Assembly (NCBI GenBank): GCA_026417655.1
Contig: JAOACS010000007.1
Location: forward strand, 1 to 61,891
Reading direction: 5' to 3'
Source of the DNA: Syntrophobacterales bacterium
GTDB taxonomy: Bacteria; Desulfobacterota; Syntrophobacteria; Syntrophobacterales; Thermodesulforhabdaceae
Length of the DNA stretch: 61,891 bases
Position 1 is the stretch's first letter. Every line of letters starts with the position of its first letter. Positions 52,116-60,742 of the stretch are shown here, piece after piece. Made by a program: the position numbers and the translations under genes. The notes beneath the pieces were generated by a model, which was not told the DNA's origin, searched no databases, and worked only from the letters and a program-made list of their open reading frames with translations.

Positions 52116-53413
52116 TCATCAACAGAACCACACGCATAAAACGTAAACGTATAAGACCGGAGAAGGTTCAAAAGGGGATGGTGATCGAAATTCCATTACC
52201 ATGGTTTAAACATCCCTTTTGGCGTTCTCGATTTTTGGTAAAAAGTGACAATCAAATAGAAAAGATAAAAAAACTCGACATCCCCTTCGTATTTATACTT
52301 GAGCAGGATTCTTCTAAGGAGGAGGAAAAGAGACAACATGATGAGAAAACTCGTGAAGACAAAATAGTAGGAGTATCGATAGAGGAGAAAGAATCTAGTT
52401 ATAGCGAAGTAGAAACTGAGAAAAAGCAAACACCCTCTGCCAAAGTTCACCATATAAGATACCAAAAATGTGCTAAAGCCTATGAAGAAACCCTATACGA
52501 AGTAAAGGCTTTCATAAATGGGTTACTATTCTTTTCGGAAGAATCCCTAAAAGACTCAGAAAAGATGATGAAAAGAATGGTGGATACCCTGATGAAAGAC
52601 CCTAACACCATGCTCTTTCTTATAAATGCAAAACAGAAAAAGGAAGAGGTATTTCATCATGCTCTAAATGTTTGTATGCTAAGCCTTCTTCTTGCAAGAG
52701 CTAGCGATATAACATCTGAAGAGATGCTCATAATAGGCCTTGGAGCGCTATTTCATGATATTGGAAAACTTAAAATCCCAAAGTCCATACTCTTAAAAAC
52801 CCAGCCGTTAACAAAACATGAGCGTTCCTTTTTACAACTACACCCTCAATTTGGCATAGAGATTGTTTCTAGAATTAAAACCTTCCCAGAGGGCCCAAAG
52901 AAGATTATTGCCGAACACCACGAAACTCTTGATGGAAAAGGGTATCCAAAGGGACTAAAGGAAAATGAAATTAATGCTTTGACAAGAATCGTAAGTATCG
53001 TCAATACCTACGACAACCTGTGTAATCCTCCCGTTGCTGGAAAAGCGATGACTCCCTATCATGCATTAGCCTACATGTATAAGAAACTTTCCTCGAAGTT
53101 AGACTCAAAACTTGTGGAGCTCTTCATAAACCTCCTTGGTATATACCCTCCCGGAACTATCGTGAGACTTTCCGACAAATCCATAGGTATTGTAGTGTCT
53201 AAATCGCCAAACCGTCCTAATAAACCCTCTGTTCTCATTTACGACCCCAGTGTTTCTCCATCAAAGGCTCCTGTAATCTCCCTAGAAGATGAACCATCCC
53301 TTAGTGTTGAAGAAACCCTTCATCCCCTTTCTCTCCATCAGGAGGTTTTCAATTATTTAAATCCTCCTCTAAGGATAGCTTACATGGTAGATTCATTTAT
53401 CGGGAAAAAGTAG
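52112..53413 (+). CDS. HD-GYP domain protein (putative c-di-GMP phosphodiesterase)
   Basis: This is a 433-residue protein. An N-terminal DUF3391-like region (KVQKGMVIEIPLPWFKHPFW, residues 12-60) and a charged linker precede an HD-GYP domain at ~175-370. It has FHHALNVCMLSLLLA, LFHDIGKLKIPKSIL (HD), RSFLQLHPQFGIEIV, AEHHETLDGKGYPKGL (HHE..GYP) and RIVSIVNTYDNLCNPP. All metal ligands seem present, so c-di-GMP hydrolysis is likely. A C-terminal ~60-residue beta-rich part (GTIVRLSDKSIGIVV) follows. The start overlaps pyrF by 4 bases. Confidence 0.93.
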   Translation: MIINRTTRIKRKRIRPEKVQKGMVIEIPLPWFKHPFWRSRFLVKSDNQIEKIKKLDIPFVFILEQDSSKEEEKRQHDEKTREDKIVGVSIEEKESSYSEVETEKKQTPSAKVHHIRYQKCAKAYEETLYEVKAFINGLLFFSEESLKDSEKMMKRMVDTLMKDPNTMLFLINAKQKKEEVFHHALNVCMLSLLLARASDITSEEMLIIGLGALFHDIGKLKIPKSILLKTQPLTKHERSFLQLHPQFGIEIVSRIKTFPEGPKKIIAEHHETLDGKGYPKGLKENEINALTRIVSIVNTYDNLCNPPVAGKAMTPYHALAYMYKKLSSKLDSKLVELFINLLGIYPPGTIVRLSDKSIGIVVSKSPNRPNKPSVLIYDPSVSPSKAPVISLEDEPSLSVEETLHPLSLHQEVFNYLNPPLRIAYMVDSFIGKK

Positions 53414-53628
53414 TATTGATTTTGCTACTGACGGTGATATAAAAACCTTCCGACGAGGAGAAAGGGTGGGGAAAGTTTTTAACCAGGGCTCCTTAGGTAA
53501 TATTTTATAGTCAAAGCACTACAGCATCCCCGCTCTCTAGGTATTCTTATCCTTATGGTCGGCAACCAAAAAAGGAGTATTATAATAAATCTTGAGATAC
53601 ACATATCAGGCCGGAGGACAATCTGGAG

Positions 53629-55332
53629 ATGAGGAAACTTTTAATTAGTTTTTACCTTTTCCTAGTTCTTCCATCCTGTGCAACCCTTCAGGTGGGGTAT
53701 AATAGAGATCAAAAGGTTGAAAAATTACCAACCCTTACTTCCGCTCCCTTTTACTACGCCTACCTAAGGGCTCATAGACTTGTTCGAGAAGAAAAGATTT
53801 CAGAAGCGATAGCGGCCTATGAGGAGGCCCTTAAAGGAAACCCTCAATCTGTGGAAATACTCAATGAGCTGGCTTTCCTTTATGTTCGACAGGGAAAGTA
53901 TAGTAGGGCCCTATCCTATGTGGAGAAGGCCTACCAAATTGATCCAACAAATCAGGAAATCCTGGTTCTTCTAGGAAGGCTCTATGCGAGTACAGACCAG
54001 AAAAGCAAGGCTATAGAGGTTTTCGAAAAGGCTCTTAAATACTATCCCCGATCTCCGGAAATCTATTTACTCTTAGGTACCCTATACGCCCAGGTAGAGA
54101 AATTCGATAAGGCCGTTAAGACCCTCGATAAATTAACAGAACTCCTTCCAGGTAATCCTCTGGCCTATTATTATAAGGGTAGAATATTTTTAGAGATGAA
54201 ATATTACGACTATGCGGAGCAAACCTACAAAAGGGCTCTTAAGATAGATCCCTTTTTTATTGAAGCTATGGGTGACCTCGCCTATCTTTACGAACTTACA
54301 AATTCCTATAAGAAAGCCGACGAGATGTACAAGAAAATGATAATAACTGATCCAGAAAATCCTGAAGTCATTGAAAGAGCTGGCAATTTCTACATGAGGC
54401 AAGGTAATTTCGAAGAAGCGCTAAAGCTTTTTGAAAAACTCTCATCTATAAACAAAAAAGATTTGCAAAATAGACTAAAGATAGGAATCATTCATCTGAA
54501 GCAGAAAAGTTACCGAGAAGCTATAGAAGATTTCAGTCAACTTCTAAAGGAAGAACCCAAATATGACCAAGCTCTATTCTACCTCGCAACCGCGTATGAA
54601 GAACAGGGTAATATTGAACAGGCTATCGTAAATTATCGATTAATATCAAAGGAAAGCTCCCTATGGAAACTGGCGCAAGTAAGACTAGCTCTTCTTTTTG
54701 TAAAGAACAAAGACTATAGCTCGGCAGAGAAGATATTGAGGGAGGCCTTAAACCTATATCCTGACGTATTAGAGTTTTATCTTTACCTAGGCATGGTTTA
54801 CGAAGATCAAAAAAAATGGGACAATGCTTTGAATATATTTAACGAAGGGATAAACAAAGCTCCACGGGACGTTGACCTCCTATATCGTAAGGGAGTTGTA
54901 TTGGACAAGATTGGGAAAAAGGATGAAGCTCTTCACATAATGAAGAATATACTTCTCATAGACCCAGAAAGCCCCGAGGCTCTCAATTATGTAGGTTATA
55001 CTTACGCTGAACAGGGTATAATGCTTGAGGAGGCCGAAAGACTCATTGCAAAGGCTTTGGAAAAGGCCCCTCAAGATGGGTATATACTTGACAGCATGGC
55101 TTGGGTTTATTACAAAATGGGGAAGTATCGAAAGGCCCTAGAATATATAGAAAAGGCACTAAAGTTTGTCCCTAATGATCCTATAATAGCCGACCACGCA
55201 GGGGATATATATCGAGCTCTTGGTATGAAGCGAAAGGCCATTGAGTTTTATCGTAGAGCCATAGAACTTAAGCATGAAAATGCTCTAGAGATCGAAAAAA
55301 AAGTAAAAGAGCTATCAACCAATGGTCAATGA
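53629..55332 (+). CDS. Tetratricopeptide-repeat lipoprotein
   Basis: This 567-residue protein has a lipoprotein signal (FYLFLVLPSC, lipobox cysteine ~16 residues in) followed by about 14 consecutive TPR units from residue ~45 to the end (e.g. YEEALKGNPQSVEILNELAF, KALKYYPRSPEIYLLLGTLY). Such outer-membrane TPR lipoproteins scaffold envelope or secretion complexes. The gap of 215 bases upstream suggests its own promoter. GGAGGA lies ~10 bases before the ATG. It overlaps the next lipoprotein gene by 11 bases, pointing to a joint function. Confidence 0.93.
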   Translation: MRKLLISFYLFLVLPSCATLQVGYNRDQKVEKLPTLTSAPFYYAYLRAHRLVREEKISEAIAAYEEALKGNPQSVEILNELAFLYVRQGKYSRALSYVEKAYQIDPTNQEILVLLGRLYASTDQKSKAIEVFEKALKYYPRSPEIYLLLGTLYAQVEKFDKAVKTLDKLTELLPGNPLAYYYKGRIFLEMKYYDYAEQTYKRALKIDPFFIEAMGDLAYLYELTNSYKKADEMYKKMIITDPENPEVIERAGNFYMRQGNFEEALKLFEKLSSINKKDLQNRLKIGIIHLKQKSYREAIEDFSQLLKEEPKYDQALFYLATAYEEQGNIEQAIVNYRLISKESSLWKLAQVRLALLFVKNKDYSSAEKILREALNLYPDVLEFYLYLGMVYEDQKKWDNALNIFNEGINKAPRDVDLLYRKGVVLDKIGKKDEALHIMKNILLIDPESPEALNYVGYTYAEQGIMLEEAERLIAKALEKAPQDGYILDSMAWVYYKMGKYRKALEYIEKALKFVPNDPIIADHAGDIYRALGMKRKAIEFYRRAIELKHENALEIEKKVKELSTNGQ

Positions 55333-56035
55333 CATTAAAAAACTAAAGGTAATTTTATCAGGCCTATGCCTCCTCCTGGGAATAAGTAGCTGTATAACTC
55401 TCGATTCCAAACAAGGGACCGGTGATTTTTTCTACAGGGCGGAGAAGAACATAAGTGAGCGATGCTATCATTGGACTACTTTCGAGGCACAGCTTCTTTG
55501 TAAATTAAAATTTCCTACCTTCTCAAACAAATACCTTTTGTCAATCCGAAAAGATAGAGATCTGCTCCGTTTAGATTTAACATCTCTATGGGGTAATACC
55601 TTAGCGGTAGTAGTGGTAAAAAAAGGTGAAGCTATTTTATGGCTTCCTTTAGAAAAGACTGTCTATAAGAGTCTAGAACCCGATACCTTCCTTGAAAAGA
55701 TCGTAGGAATAGAGGGACGGTTAACCGATATTTTGGCTTTAGTTACTGGCTGTTTCGAAGCTTCGAAAATCCAACTCTTTAATGTTTCCTCAATTCAACC
55801 TCCCTTCCCTACCCTCTCAATGCTTACAGTCCGTCAAAAAGACCAAAATTGGAAAGTCCACTATTCTCCCCCCTTCGCTCTATTTCCCGTAGAACTTACT
55901 CCAAAGATAATTACAATCAATACTCCCACATCCGAATTGACCTTTGAGGTAAAGGGGATGGAGAAGCGGCCCGAAATTCCTCATGTAACCTTTGATCTGT
56001 CATACCCACCGCAGACTTTGGTAAAGGAATTATGA
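55322..56035 (+). CDS. LolB-like/DUF4292-type lipoprotein
   Basis: This 237-residue protein has a lipoprotein signal (ILSGLCLLLGISSC; lipobox ISSC). The mature part reads WTTFEAQLLCKLKFP, YLLSIRKDRDLLRLDLTSLWGNTLAVVVV and KGEAILWLP, the half-barrel pattern of LolB/DUF4292 proteins that handle lipidated or hydrophobic ligands. With lolC/E and lolD encoded at 40762-42715, it is a candidate outer-membrane lipoprotein acceptor, though the similarity is to the fold only. It is coupled to both neighbours by overlaps. Confidence 0.78.
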   Translation: MVNDIKKLKVILSGLCLLLGISSCITLDSKQGTGDFFYRAEKNISERCYHWTTFEAQLLCKLKFPTFSNKYLLSIRKDRDLLRLDLTSLWGNTLAVVVVKKGEAILWLPLEKTVYKSLEPDTFLEKIVGIEGRLTDILALVTGCFEASKIQLFNVSSIQPPFPTLSMLTVRQKDQNWKVHYSPPFALFPVELTPKIITINTPTSELTFEVKGMEKRPEIPHVTFDLSYPPQTLVKEL

Positions 56036-56514
56036 AACCGGACTATCCCCCAAGAAAATATCGTTTTGTTGTAGACTCCATGCTAGGGAGAATGGCAAAG
56101 TGGTTAAGAATCTTAGGGTGGGATACGGTTTACCTACCCCTCAAAAACCAGGATGAGATTAGGTCTTTCGTCGCCTCAGGTCGAATAATAATAACTCGGG
56201 CCCTAAGATGGTGTCACATGGATGGCGTAGTATGCATAAAGGCGAATAGTATTGGTGACCAACTAAAGGAGCTATTTTCTATTCTTGGACTTAAATATGA
56301 TCCGGAAGACTTTTTAGCTCGGTGTGCCAGGTGCAATCTTGAGCTAAAGGAATGTCCGAGAGAGCAGGTCCACGGTAAAGTGCCTGAGTATGTATGGCAT
56401 ACAATTGATGAGTTTTTTATATGTCCTGGGTGTAGTAAAATTTACTGGTCAGGAAGCCACGTATTTCGTATGAATGATCATCTTAGAAATTGGCTAGGTA
56501 TTAACAGAACATAA
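56032..56514 (+). CDS. Mut7-C RNase-domain protein with zinc ribbon
   Basis: This is a 160-residue protein. Residues ~12-85 form a PIN-like Mut7-C domain (RFVVDSMLGRMAKWLRILGWDTV, with acidic residues at VVDS and DEI), followed by a zinc ribbon CARCNLEL...CPGC and the family end YWSGSHVFRM. The Mut7-C family is named after the C. elegans 3'-5' exonuclease partner domain, and bacterial members are predicted RNases. It starts inside the end of the LolB-like gene (4-base overlap), an unexplained pairing. Confidence 0.88.
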   Translation: MKPDYPPRKYRFVVDSMLGRMAKWLRILGWDTVYLPLKNQDEIRSFVASGRIIITRALRWCHMDGVVCIKANSIGDQLKELFSILGLKYDPEDFLARCARCNLELKECPREQVHGKVPEYVWHTIDEFFICPGCSKIYWSGSHVFRMNDHLRNWLGINRT

Positions 56515-56532
56515 GAGAAAGGGAGTCCTGCT

Positions 56533-56946
56533 ATGACAAATGGCTTACCCAAAACTTTACAAAATTTTGCTAGAAAACTTGTTATCTACCTCAAAGAATA
56601 CGGACAAATTGGTCTTAAATGGTCATGGAAGGTTTTCAAGAGCTGGCGTTACGCCTTACAAAAGGGTTTTGCAAAACGTAGATTTGACAAGATGTTAAAA
56701 CATTTTGGAAGTGAGGTGTATGTTGTTTTCGTGAAAGAGGGGAAATCCGACTGGATGGAGACAGCATCAATAAGAGAAAAAATAGAAATGTTAAAGCTTA
56801 CCGAGGCTAATGTAAATCATTTCGATCGGTTAAGGGAAGATCTAGAAAGGCACTTTGAACTTCAAAAGCTTCAAATAAAGAAGAATGCCGAGGCCTCGCG
56901 AAGGGCTTTACCCGATCTAGGAGGATCAAAGGAGGAAACATCATAA
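56533..56946 (+). CDS. Hypothetical protein, 137 residues
   Basis: I do not recognise this one. It is strongly basic in its first ~65 residues (KLVIYLKEYGQIGLKWSWKV, RYALQKGFAKRRFDKML), with an amphipathic helical look. A YVVFVKEGKSDW strand and a charged coiled-coil-like end (LREDLERHFELQKLQIKK) follow. No signal, metal or catalytic motif is visible. AAAGGGAGT precedes the ATG, and it trails the Mut7-C gene by 18 bases, so it is probably part of the same transcript. A basic surface would fit nucleic-acid or membrane contact. Confidence 0.65.
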   Translation: MTNGLPKTLQNFARKLVIYLKEYGQIGLKWSWKVFKSWRYALQKGFAKRRFDKMLKHFGSEVYVVFVKEGKSDWMETASIREKIEMLKLTEANVNHFDRLREDLERHFELQKLQIKKNAEASRRALPDLGGSKEETS

Positions 56947-56988
56947 AATAGGTCCCCGGGGTATCCCCCAGGGGCATGTCCCAATTCA

Positions 56989-57483
56989 CTAATCCCTCGA
57001 ACATTCCGATGGGTCACCTTGAATTTTCTCAAGGGCGTGAGGTATTGAGACTCTGATAGCCATGAAATTCTCTACCGCTCCAGAAGGACTACCAGGAAGG
57101 TTAATAATAAGGCTTTTACCCCTCACTCCCACAATAGCTCGAGAGAGCATCGCATAGGGCGTCTTCCTTAAGCTCTCGGCCCTCATAGCTTCTGCCATAC
57201 CTGGTATTTCTCGATCGATTACATCTTTAGTAGCTTCAGGCGTTACGTCTCTAGGGCTTACTCCCGTTCCGCCGTTGGTTATAACGAGATCACATCCAAC
57301 GGTGTCACATAATTCTCTAAGAACTTCCGAAATCCTATCCCTTTCGTCGGGAACGATTCTTAGATCGATAATCCTATAACCTTCCTCCTGAAGAAGGCTC
57401 TTCAATTTAGCTCCCGTAAGATCTTCTCTTTCCCCCAATGAACATCTATCACTTACGGTAACTATAGCGACCTTCCAAGACAT
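56989..57483 (-). CDS. MogA/MoaB-family molybdenum cofactor biosynthesis protein
   Basis: This 164-residue enzyme adenylylates molybdopterin or has the related MoaB role. AIVTVSDRCSLGEREDLTG starts the fold, and VITNGGTGVSPRDVTPEATK near residue 75 and LIINLPGSPSGAVENF near 130 are the MPT-binding motifs. With moaA at 19694 it indicates synthesis of Mo/W cofactor, needed by formate dehydrogenases or aldehyde:ferredoxin oxidoreductases common in anaerobes. It lies downstream of the EF-G paralogue but past a terminator. Confidence 0.94.
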   Translation of the reverse strand: MSWKVAIVTVSDRCSLGEREDLTGAKLKSLLQEEGYRIIDLRIVPDERDRISEVLRELCDTVGCDLVITNGGTGVSPRDVTPEATKDVIDREIPGMAEAMRAESLRKTPYAMLSRAIVGVRGKSLIINLPGSPSGAVENFMAIRVSIPHALEKIQGDPSECSRD

Positions 57484-57503
57484 TGACCCTTTCCCCTATT
57501 TCT

Positions 57504-57537
57504 AAAAATAGATCCCTCAAGCGAGGGCTTGAGGGAT
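57504..57537 (-). terminator. Intrinsic terminator after the EF-G paralogue
   Basis: ATCCCTCAAGC (57512-57522) and GCTTGAGGGAT (57527-57537) form a perfect 11-bp stem with a GAGG loop (plus-strand reading). On the minus strand the stem is followed by CTATTTTTAG, a usable T-tract. It separates the translation factor gene from the mog-type gene. Confidence 0.75.
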
Positions 57538-57564
57538 TCCAAAGAGGAGTTTAACATTTTGGCC

Positions 57565-59646
57565 TTACTTATTCTCTTTCTCAGCTTTAGCCTGCTCGAC
57601 TATTTTTTCTTGCAACTGGGCGGGCACTTCCTCGTAATGGTCGAAGCGCATAATGAATACACCTCTTCCTGCCGTCATAGAACGCAAATCGGGGGCATAT
57701 CGTAGCACCTCAACCATAGGCACAAGAGCTTTAATGATCTGCTTCTTTCCTTTAGACTCCATTCCAAGGACCTTACCTCGTCGTCCATTTAGATCCCCGA
57801 TAATATCCCCCATACAATCATCCGGAACCGTTATCTCCATATACATAATAGGCTCCAGAAGAACCGGTTTAGCCTCCATTACAGCCTTCTTAAAGGCCAT
57901 GGAACCAGCTATCTTAAAGGCTAGTTCAGAGGAATCAACGGGATGGAAGGAACCATCAACCAGATCCACTTTAAAATCGATAGTTGGATAACCAGCCAGC
58001 ACCCCTTCCTGAGCAGCTTCCACAATACCCTTTTCTACCGCAGGTATAAACTGTTTGGGAATCACTCCTCCTACGATCTTGTCGACAAATTTAAAACCTT
58101 CACCTCTAGGAAGCGGTTCAATCTCAATCCAGCAATCGCCGTATTGGCCGCGACCTCCCGTCTGTTTCTTATATTTACCTTGAACGCGTGATCTACCCCT
58201 TATCGTCTCTTTGTAGGGCACCTTGGGGAGACGAAGGTTAACTTCGACTCCAAACTTGCGTTGGAGTTTATCAACGGTTGCCTCAATATGGATCTCTCCC
58301 ATGCCAGAAAGAATCATTTCCTTAGTTTCATCGTTACGCTCCAGTTTAAGAGCCACATCTTCTTCCATAAGACGGGCAAGGGAGGAAAAGATCTTTTCCT
58401 CATCGCCTCGACTCTTGGGTTCCACTGCAAGAGAATAAACCACAGGAGGAAGAGGAAGAAGCTCATACATAACGGGCTGTTTTTCGTCACAGAGAGTATC
58501 TCCCGTGAAGGTATCCTTTAATTTGGCCACAGCAACAATTGCTCCGGGTCCGGCTTCGGAGACCTGTTTTTGACCCTTTCCTTGGATAGAAAGAAGAGCT
58601 CCAAATCGTTCCTTCGACTTTTTATTAGCATTATAGACCGTTGAGTCAGAACTAACAGTTCCAGAAAAGACCCGCATGATGGTGAGTCGACCTGCATAAG
58701 GATCATTTAGAGTTTTAATAACGAGAGCACTAAAAGGTTCTTCTGGGAGGGGTCTACGGGAAGTTTCTTCGCCTTCTTGGGTTTTAGCAACTCTAGGTCC
58801 TCTATCTATCGGGCTTGGAAAATACCGTGTCATAAAATCTAGAAACTGGGCAACCCCTATAGCCGTAACGCCGGATCCACAAAGTATTGGAACGAGTTTA
58901 CGGGAGACAATAGCCGCACGTAACCCCCTTTCTACTTCATCTAGGTCTAAGGATCCTTGCTCCAAATACTTTTCTAGGAGTTCATCGTCGGCCTCCGCAA
59001 CTCTTTCCATAATTTGTTCTTTATAGGTCTCAACCTCATCGGCGAGTTCAGAGGGGATATTCTGAATACTGAATTGCTTCGACTCCGGCTCTGAATATAT
59101 AAAAGCTTTTCCCTGCAGCACATCTACAACACCTTTAAAATGCTCTCCCGACCCTATAGGAATTACTATGGGTACGCATATGTCGCCAAAGTTATTTCTA
59201 ATATCTTCGACCGTCCGCTTAAAGTCAGCTCTATCTTTATCTACTTTACTTATGAATATAACTATTGGATGTTCGAGGGCATCGGCAAGCTCCCAAACCT
59301 TTTCCGTTTGAACCTTAACTCCATCTACGGCGTCCACAACAACTACCACTCCATCGGCACCATGGAGCACGGTCTGAGTTTCGGTGATAAAGTTGAAATC
59401 ACCAGGCGTATCAATAAGATGAAAGGTGTATTTATTCCACTCAAAAGTGTAGAAAGCAGAGCTTATGGTGATTTTTCGCTTTAACTCTTCCGGTTCGAAA
59501 TCAAGAACTGAGTTTCCTTGATCGACCTTATTGAGCCTTGTAGTTGCTCCCGCCGTAAAGAGCATAGCTTCCCCAAGCGACGTCTTGCCTGCTCCTGTGT
59601 GAGCTCCGAGCGCAAAATTTCTCACCTTTGCCAGATCTTCCTTCAT
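57565..59646 (-). CDS. Elongation factor G paralogue (EF-G2 type)
   Basis: This is a ~693-residue translational GTPase with all five EF-G domains. G1 is GAHTGAGKTSLGE (not the GHIDAGKTT of canonical EF-G), G2 is KRKITISSAF, G3 is LIDTPGDFNF and G4 is ISKVDKDRADF. Domain IV has GKYKKQTGGRGQYGDCWIEI and the tip region; domain V follows (EPIMYMEITVPDDCMGDIIGDLNGRRG). The divergent G1/switch sequences and the absence of rpsL, rpsG or tufA mark it as an EF-G2-like paralogue. ATG 59646 lies behind GGGGAG. The role is uncertain (recycling or stress translation). Confidence 0.92.
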   Translation of the reverse strand: MKEDLAKVRNFALGAHTGAGKTSLGEAMLFTAGATTRLNKVDQGNSVLDFEPEELKRKITISSAFYTFEWNKYTFHLIDTPGDFNFITETQTVLHGADGVVVVVDAVDGVKVQTEKVWELADALEHPIVIFISKVDKDRADFKRTVEDIRNNFGDICVPIVIPIGSGEHFKGVVDVLQGKAFIYSEPESKQFSIQNIPSELADEVETYKEQIMERVAEADDELLEKYLEQGSLDLDEVERGLRAAIVSRKLVPILCGSGVTAIGVAQFLDFMTRYFPSPIDRGPRVAKTQEGEETSRRPLPEEPFSALVIKTLNDPYAGRLTIMRVFSGTVSSDSTVYNANKKSKERFGALLSIQGKGQKQVSEAGPGAIVAVAKLKDTFTGDTLCDEKQPVMYELLPLPPVVYSLAVEPKSRGDEEKIFSSLARLMEEDVALKLERNDETKEMILSGMGEIHIEATVDKLQRKFGVEVNLRLPKVPYKETIRGRSRVQGKYKKQTGGRGQYGDCWIEIEPLPRGEGFKFVDKIVGGVIPKQFIPAVEKGIVEAAQEGVLAGYPTIDFKVDLVDGSFHPVDSSELAFKIAGSMAFKKAVMEAKPVLLEPIMYMEITVPDDCMGDIIGDLNGRRGKVLGMESKGKKQIIKALVPMVEVLRYAPDLRSMTAGRGVFIMRFDHYEEVPAQLQEKIVEQAKAEKENK

Positions 59647-59694
59647 CGCACTCCCCATTTCAATTAGCAGTTCGACCTCTTGAAACCTTAGCCC

Positions 59695-59886
59695 CTACTT
59701 TTTATCCTTTTCCCCACTGGTTACAAAAACCTGAGGGTTTATATTACCAGAGCCAGGCCCACCACATTCAGGAATGTAACAGCTCACATCTACAAACTCG
59801 CACTTTTCCTTACAAGATGGGCATACATCCGGCGGTGTGGTGGCCTGTATAAGATGCCCACATTTATTACATTTCCAGTTTGTCAT
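59695..59886 (-). CDS. Rubredoxin-like small redox protein
   Basis: This is a 63-residue protein. WKCNKCGHLIQATTPPDVCPSCKEKCEFVD carries two CxxC knuckles, CNKC near residue 5 and CPSC near 22, that would bind one iron as in rubredoxins. Two further cysteines, in DVSCYIPECGGPGSGN, are unusual for rubredoxin. The C-terminal ~20 residues are a tail (INPQVFVTSGEKDKK). It may serve as an electron carrier for oxygen or peroxide reductases or for the neighbouring redox genes. GGGGTAAAGGG precedes the ATG. Confidence 0.88.
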   Translation of the reverse strand: MTNWKCNKCGHLIQATTPPDVCPSCKEKCEFVDVSCYIPECGGPGSGNINPQVFVTSGEKDKK

Positions 59887-59915
59887 AGCCCTTTACCCCC
59901 TTTTTATTCATACCT

Positions 59916-60728
59916 TTATTCGATCATATCAGTTCTTTCGAGGTAACTCCTAAGTTGTTCATGGAACCCCTTTGGCGCTATAAGTAGAAAATCCTTTATA
60001 CGACGGCCATCGGCATATTCGTTTATGTAAAATCTCCCACCGTCGAAATATTCTACACTACCTCCTGCAGATTCCAGAATAAGAAGGGGCGATACCATGT
60101 CCTTAAAGGCAACGTTATGAACAATAGCCCCATCAGCACGTCCCTGGGCGACATAGCAAATATGAGCTCCGGTACAACCAAGATTTCTTATTTTACCAGG
60201 AAAGGTTGTTCGAAAGTGATCATGAAATCGAGAGTAGGTAAAAAGCAAGCTCTCATTGTTAGTAGGCTCAGTTTCCACAATTTTTCTTTCTCTACCGTTA
60301 AAAAACATGGAACCTCCCCCAAGGGCGACCCACATATCCCCTGTAGAAGGCATGAGATAGGCTCCAACGAGAGGCCAAAAGTTTTCCATAACAGCGCAAG
60401 ACATACCCCACATAGGTATTCCGGCCTGGTAGTTCGCCACCCCATCAAGGGCGTCAAACACCCAGAGATATTTGCCCACATCGTGACGATAGTCACTACC
60501 GCTGCCTATAGTTGAATCGTCCCCAAAAAACATATGTCCTGGAAAGGCCTTATTGATCTGGGATCGAACAAAGGTCTCAATTCTTACCTCGAAGGAAGTA
60601 ACCATGTCCTCGTCGAATTTTTTATCAGGACGACCTTGCCCATAGCCTTCCATGGCGATCCGTCCTGCTTCCTGAAGTATTTCAACGATAAATTTTTTTA
60701 ATCCTTCAACGTTGAGTTCCTCTGTCAC
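59916..60728 (-). CDS. Inositol-monophosphatase-family protein with altered active site
   Basis: This is a 270-residue member of the IMPase/FBPase-like superfamily: EAGRIAMEGYGQ, DMVTSFEVRIETFVRSQINKAFPGHMF, WVFDALDGVANYQAGIPMWG near residue 95, and VSPLLILESAGG near 215. Key residues differ from active IMPases. The Glu-Glu of motif A (GEE) is GDD, the DPxDGT loop is DALDGV so the water-activating Thr is lost, and WDxAA is FKDMVS. Metal-binding Asp residues seem kept. It may have another substrate or be non-catalytic. The start is GTG behind GGAG, 15 bases after porB. Confidence 0.8.
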   Translation of the reverse strand: MTEELNVEGLKKFIVEILQEAGRIAMEGYGQGRPDKKFDEDMVTSFEVRIETFVRSQINKAFPGHMFFGDDSTIGSGSDYRHDVGKYLWVFDALDGVANYQAGIPMWGMSCAVMENFWPLVGAYLMPSTGDMWVALGGGSMFFNGRERKIVETEPTNNESLLFTYSRFHDHFRTTFPGKIRNLGCTGAHICYVAQGRADGAIVHNVAFKDMVSPLLILESAGGSVEYFDGGRFYINEYADGRRIKDFLLIAPKGFHEQLRSYLERTDMIE

Positions 60729-60742
60729 TTTATAAATCTCCT

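Noticed and set aside
53414-53628. A c-di-GMP (GEMM) riboswitch between the HD-GYP and TPR genes
   Set aside because: I looked for the conserved GEMM core and tetraloop-receptor and did not find them; only weak AT-rich pairing is present.
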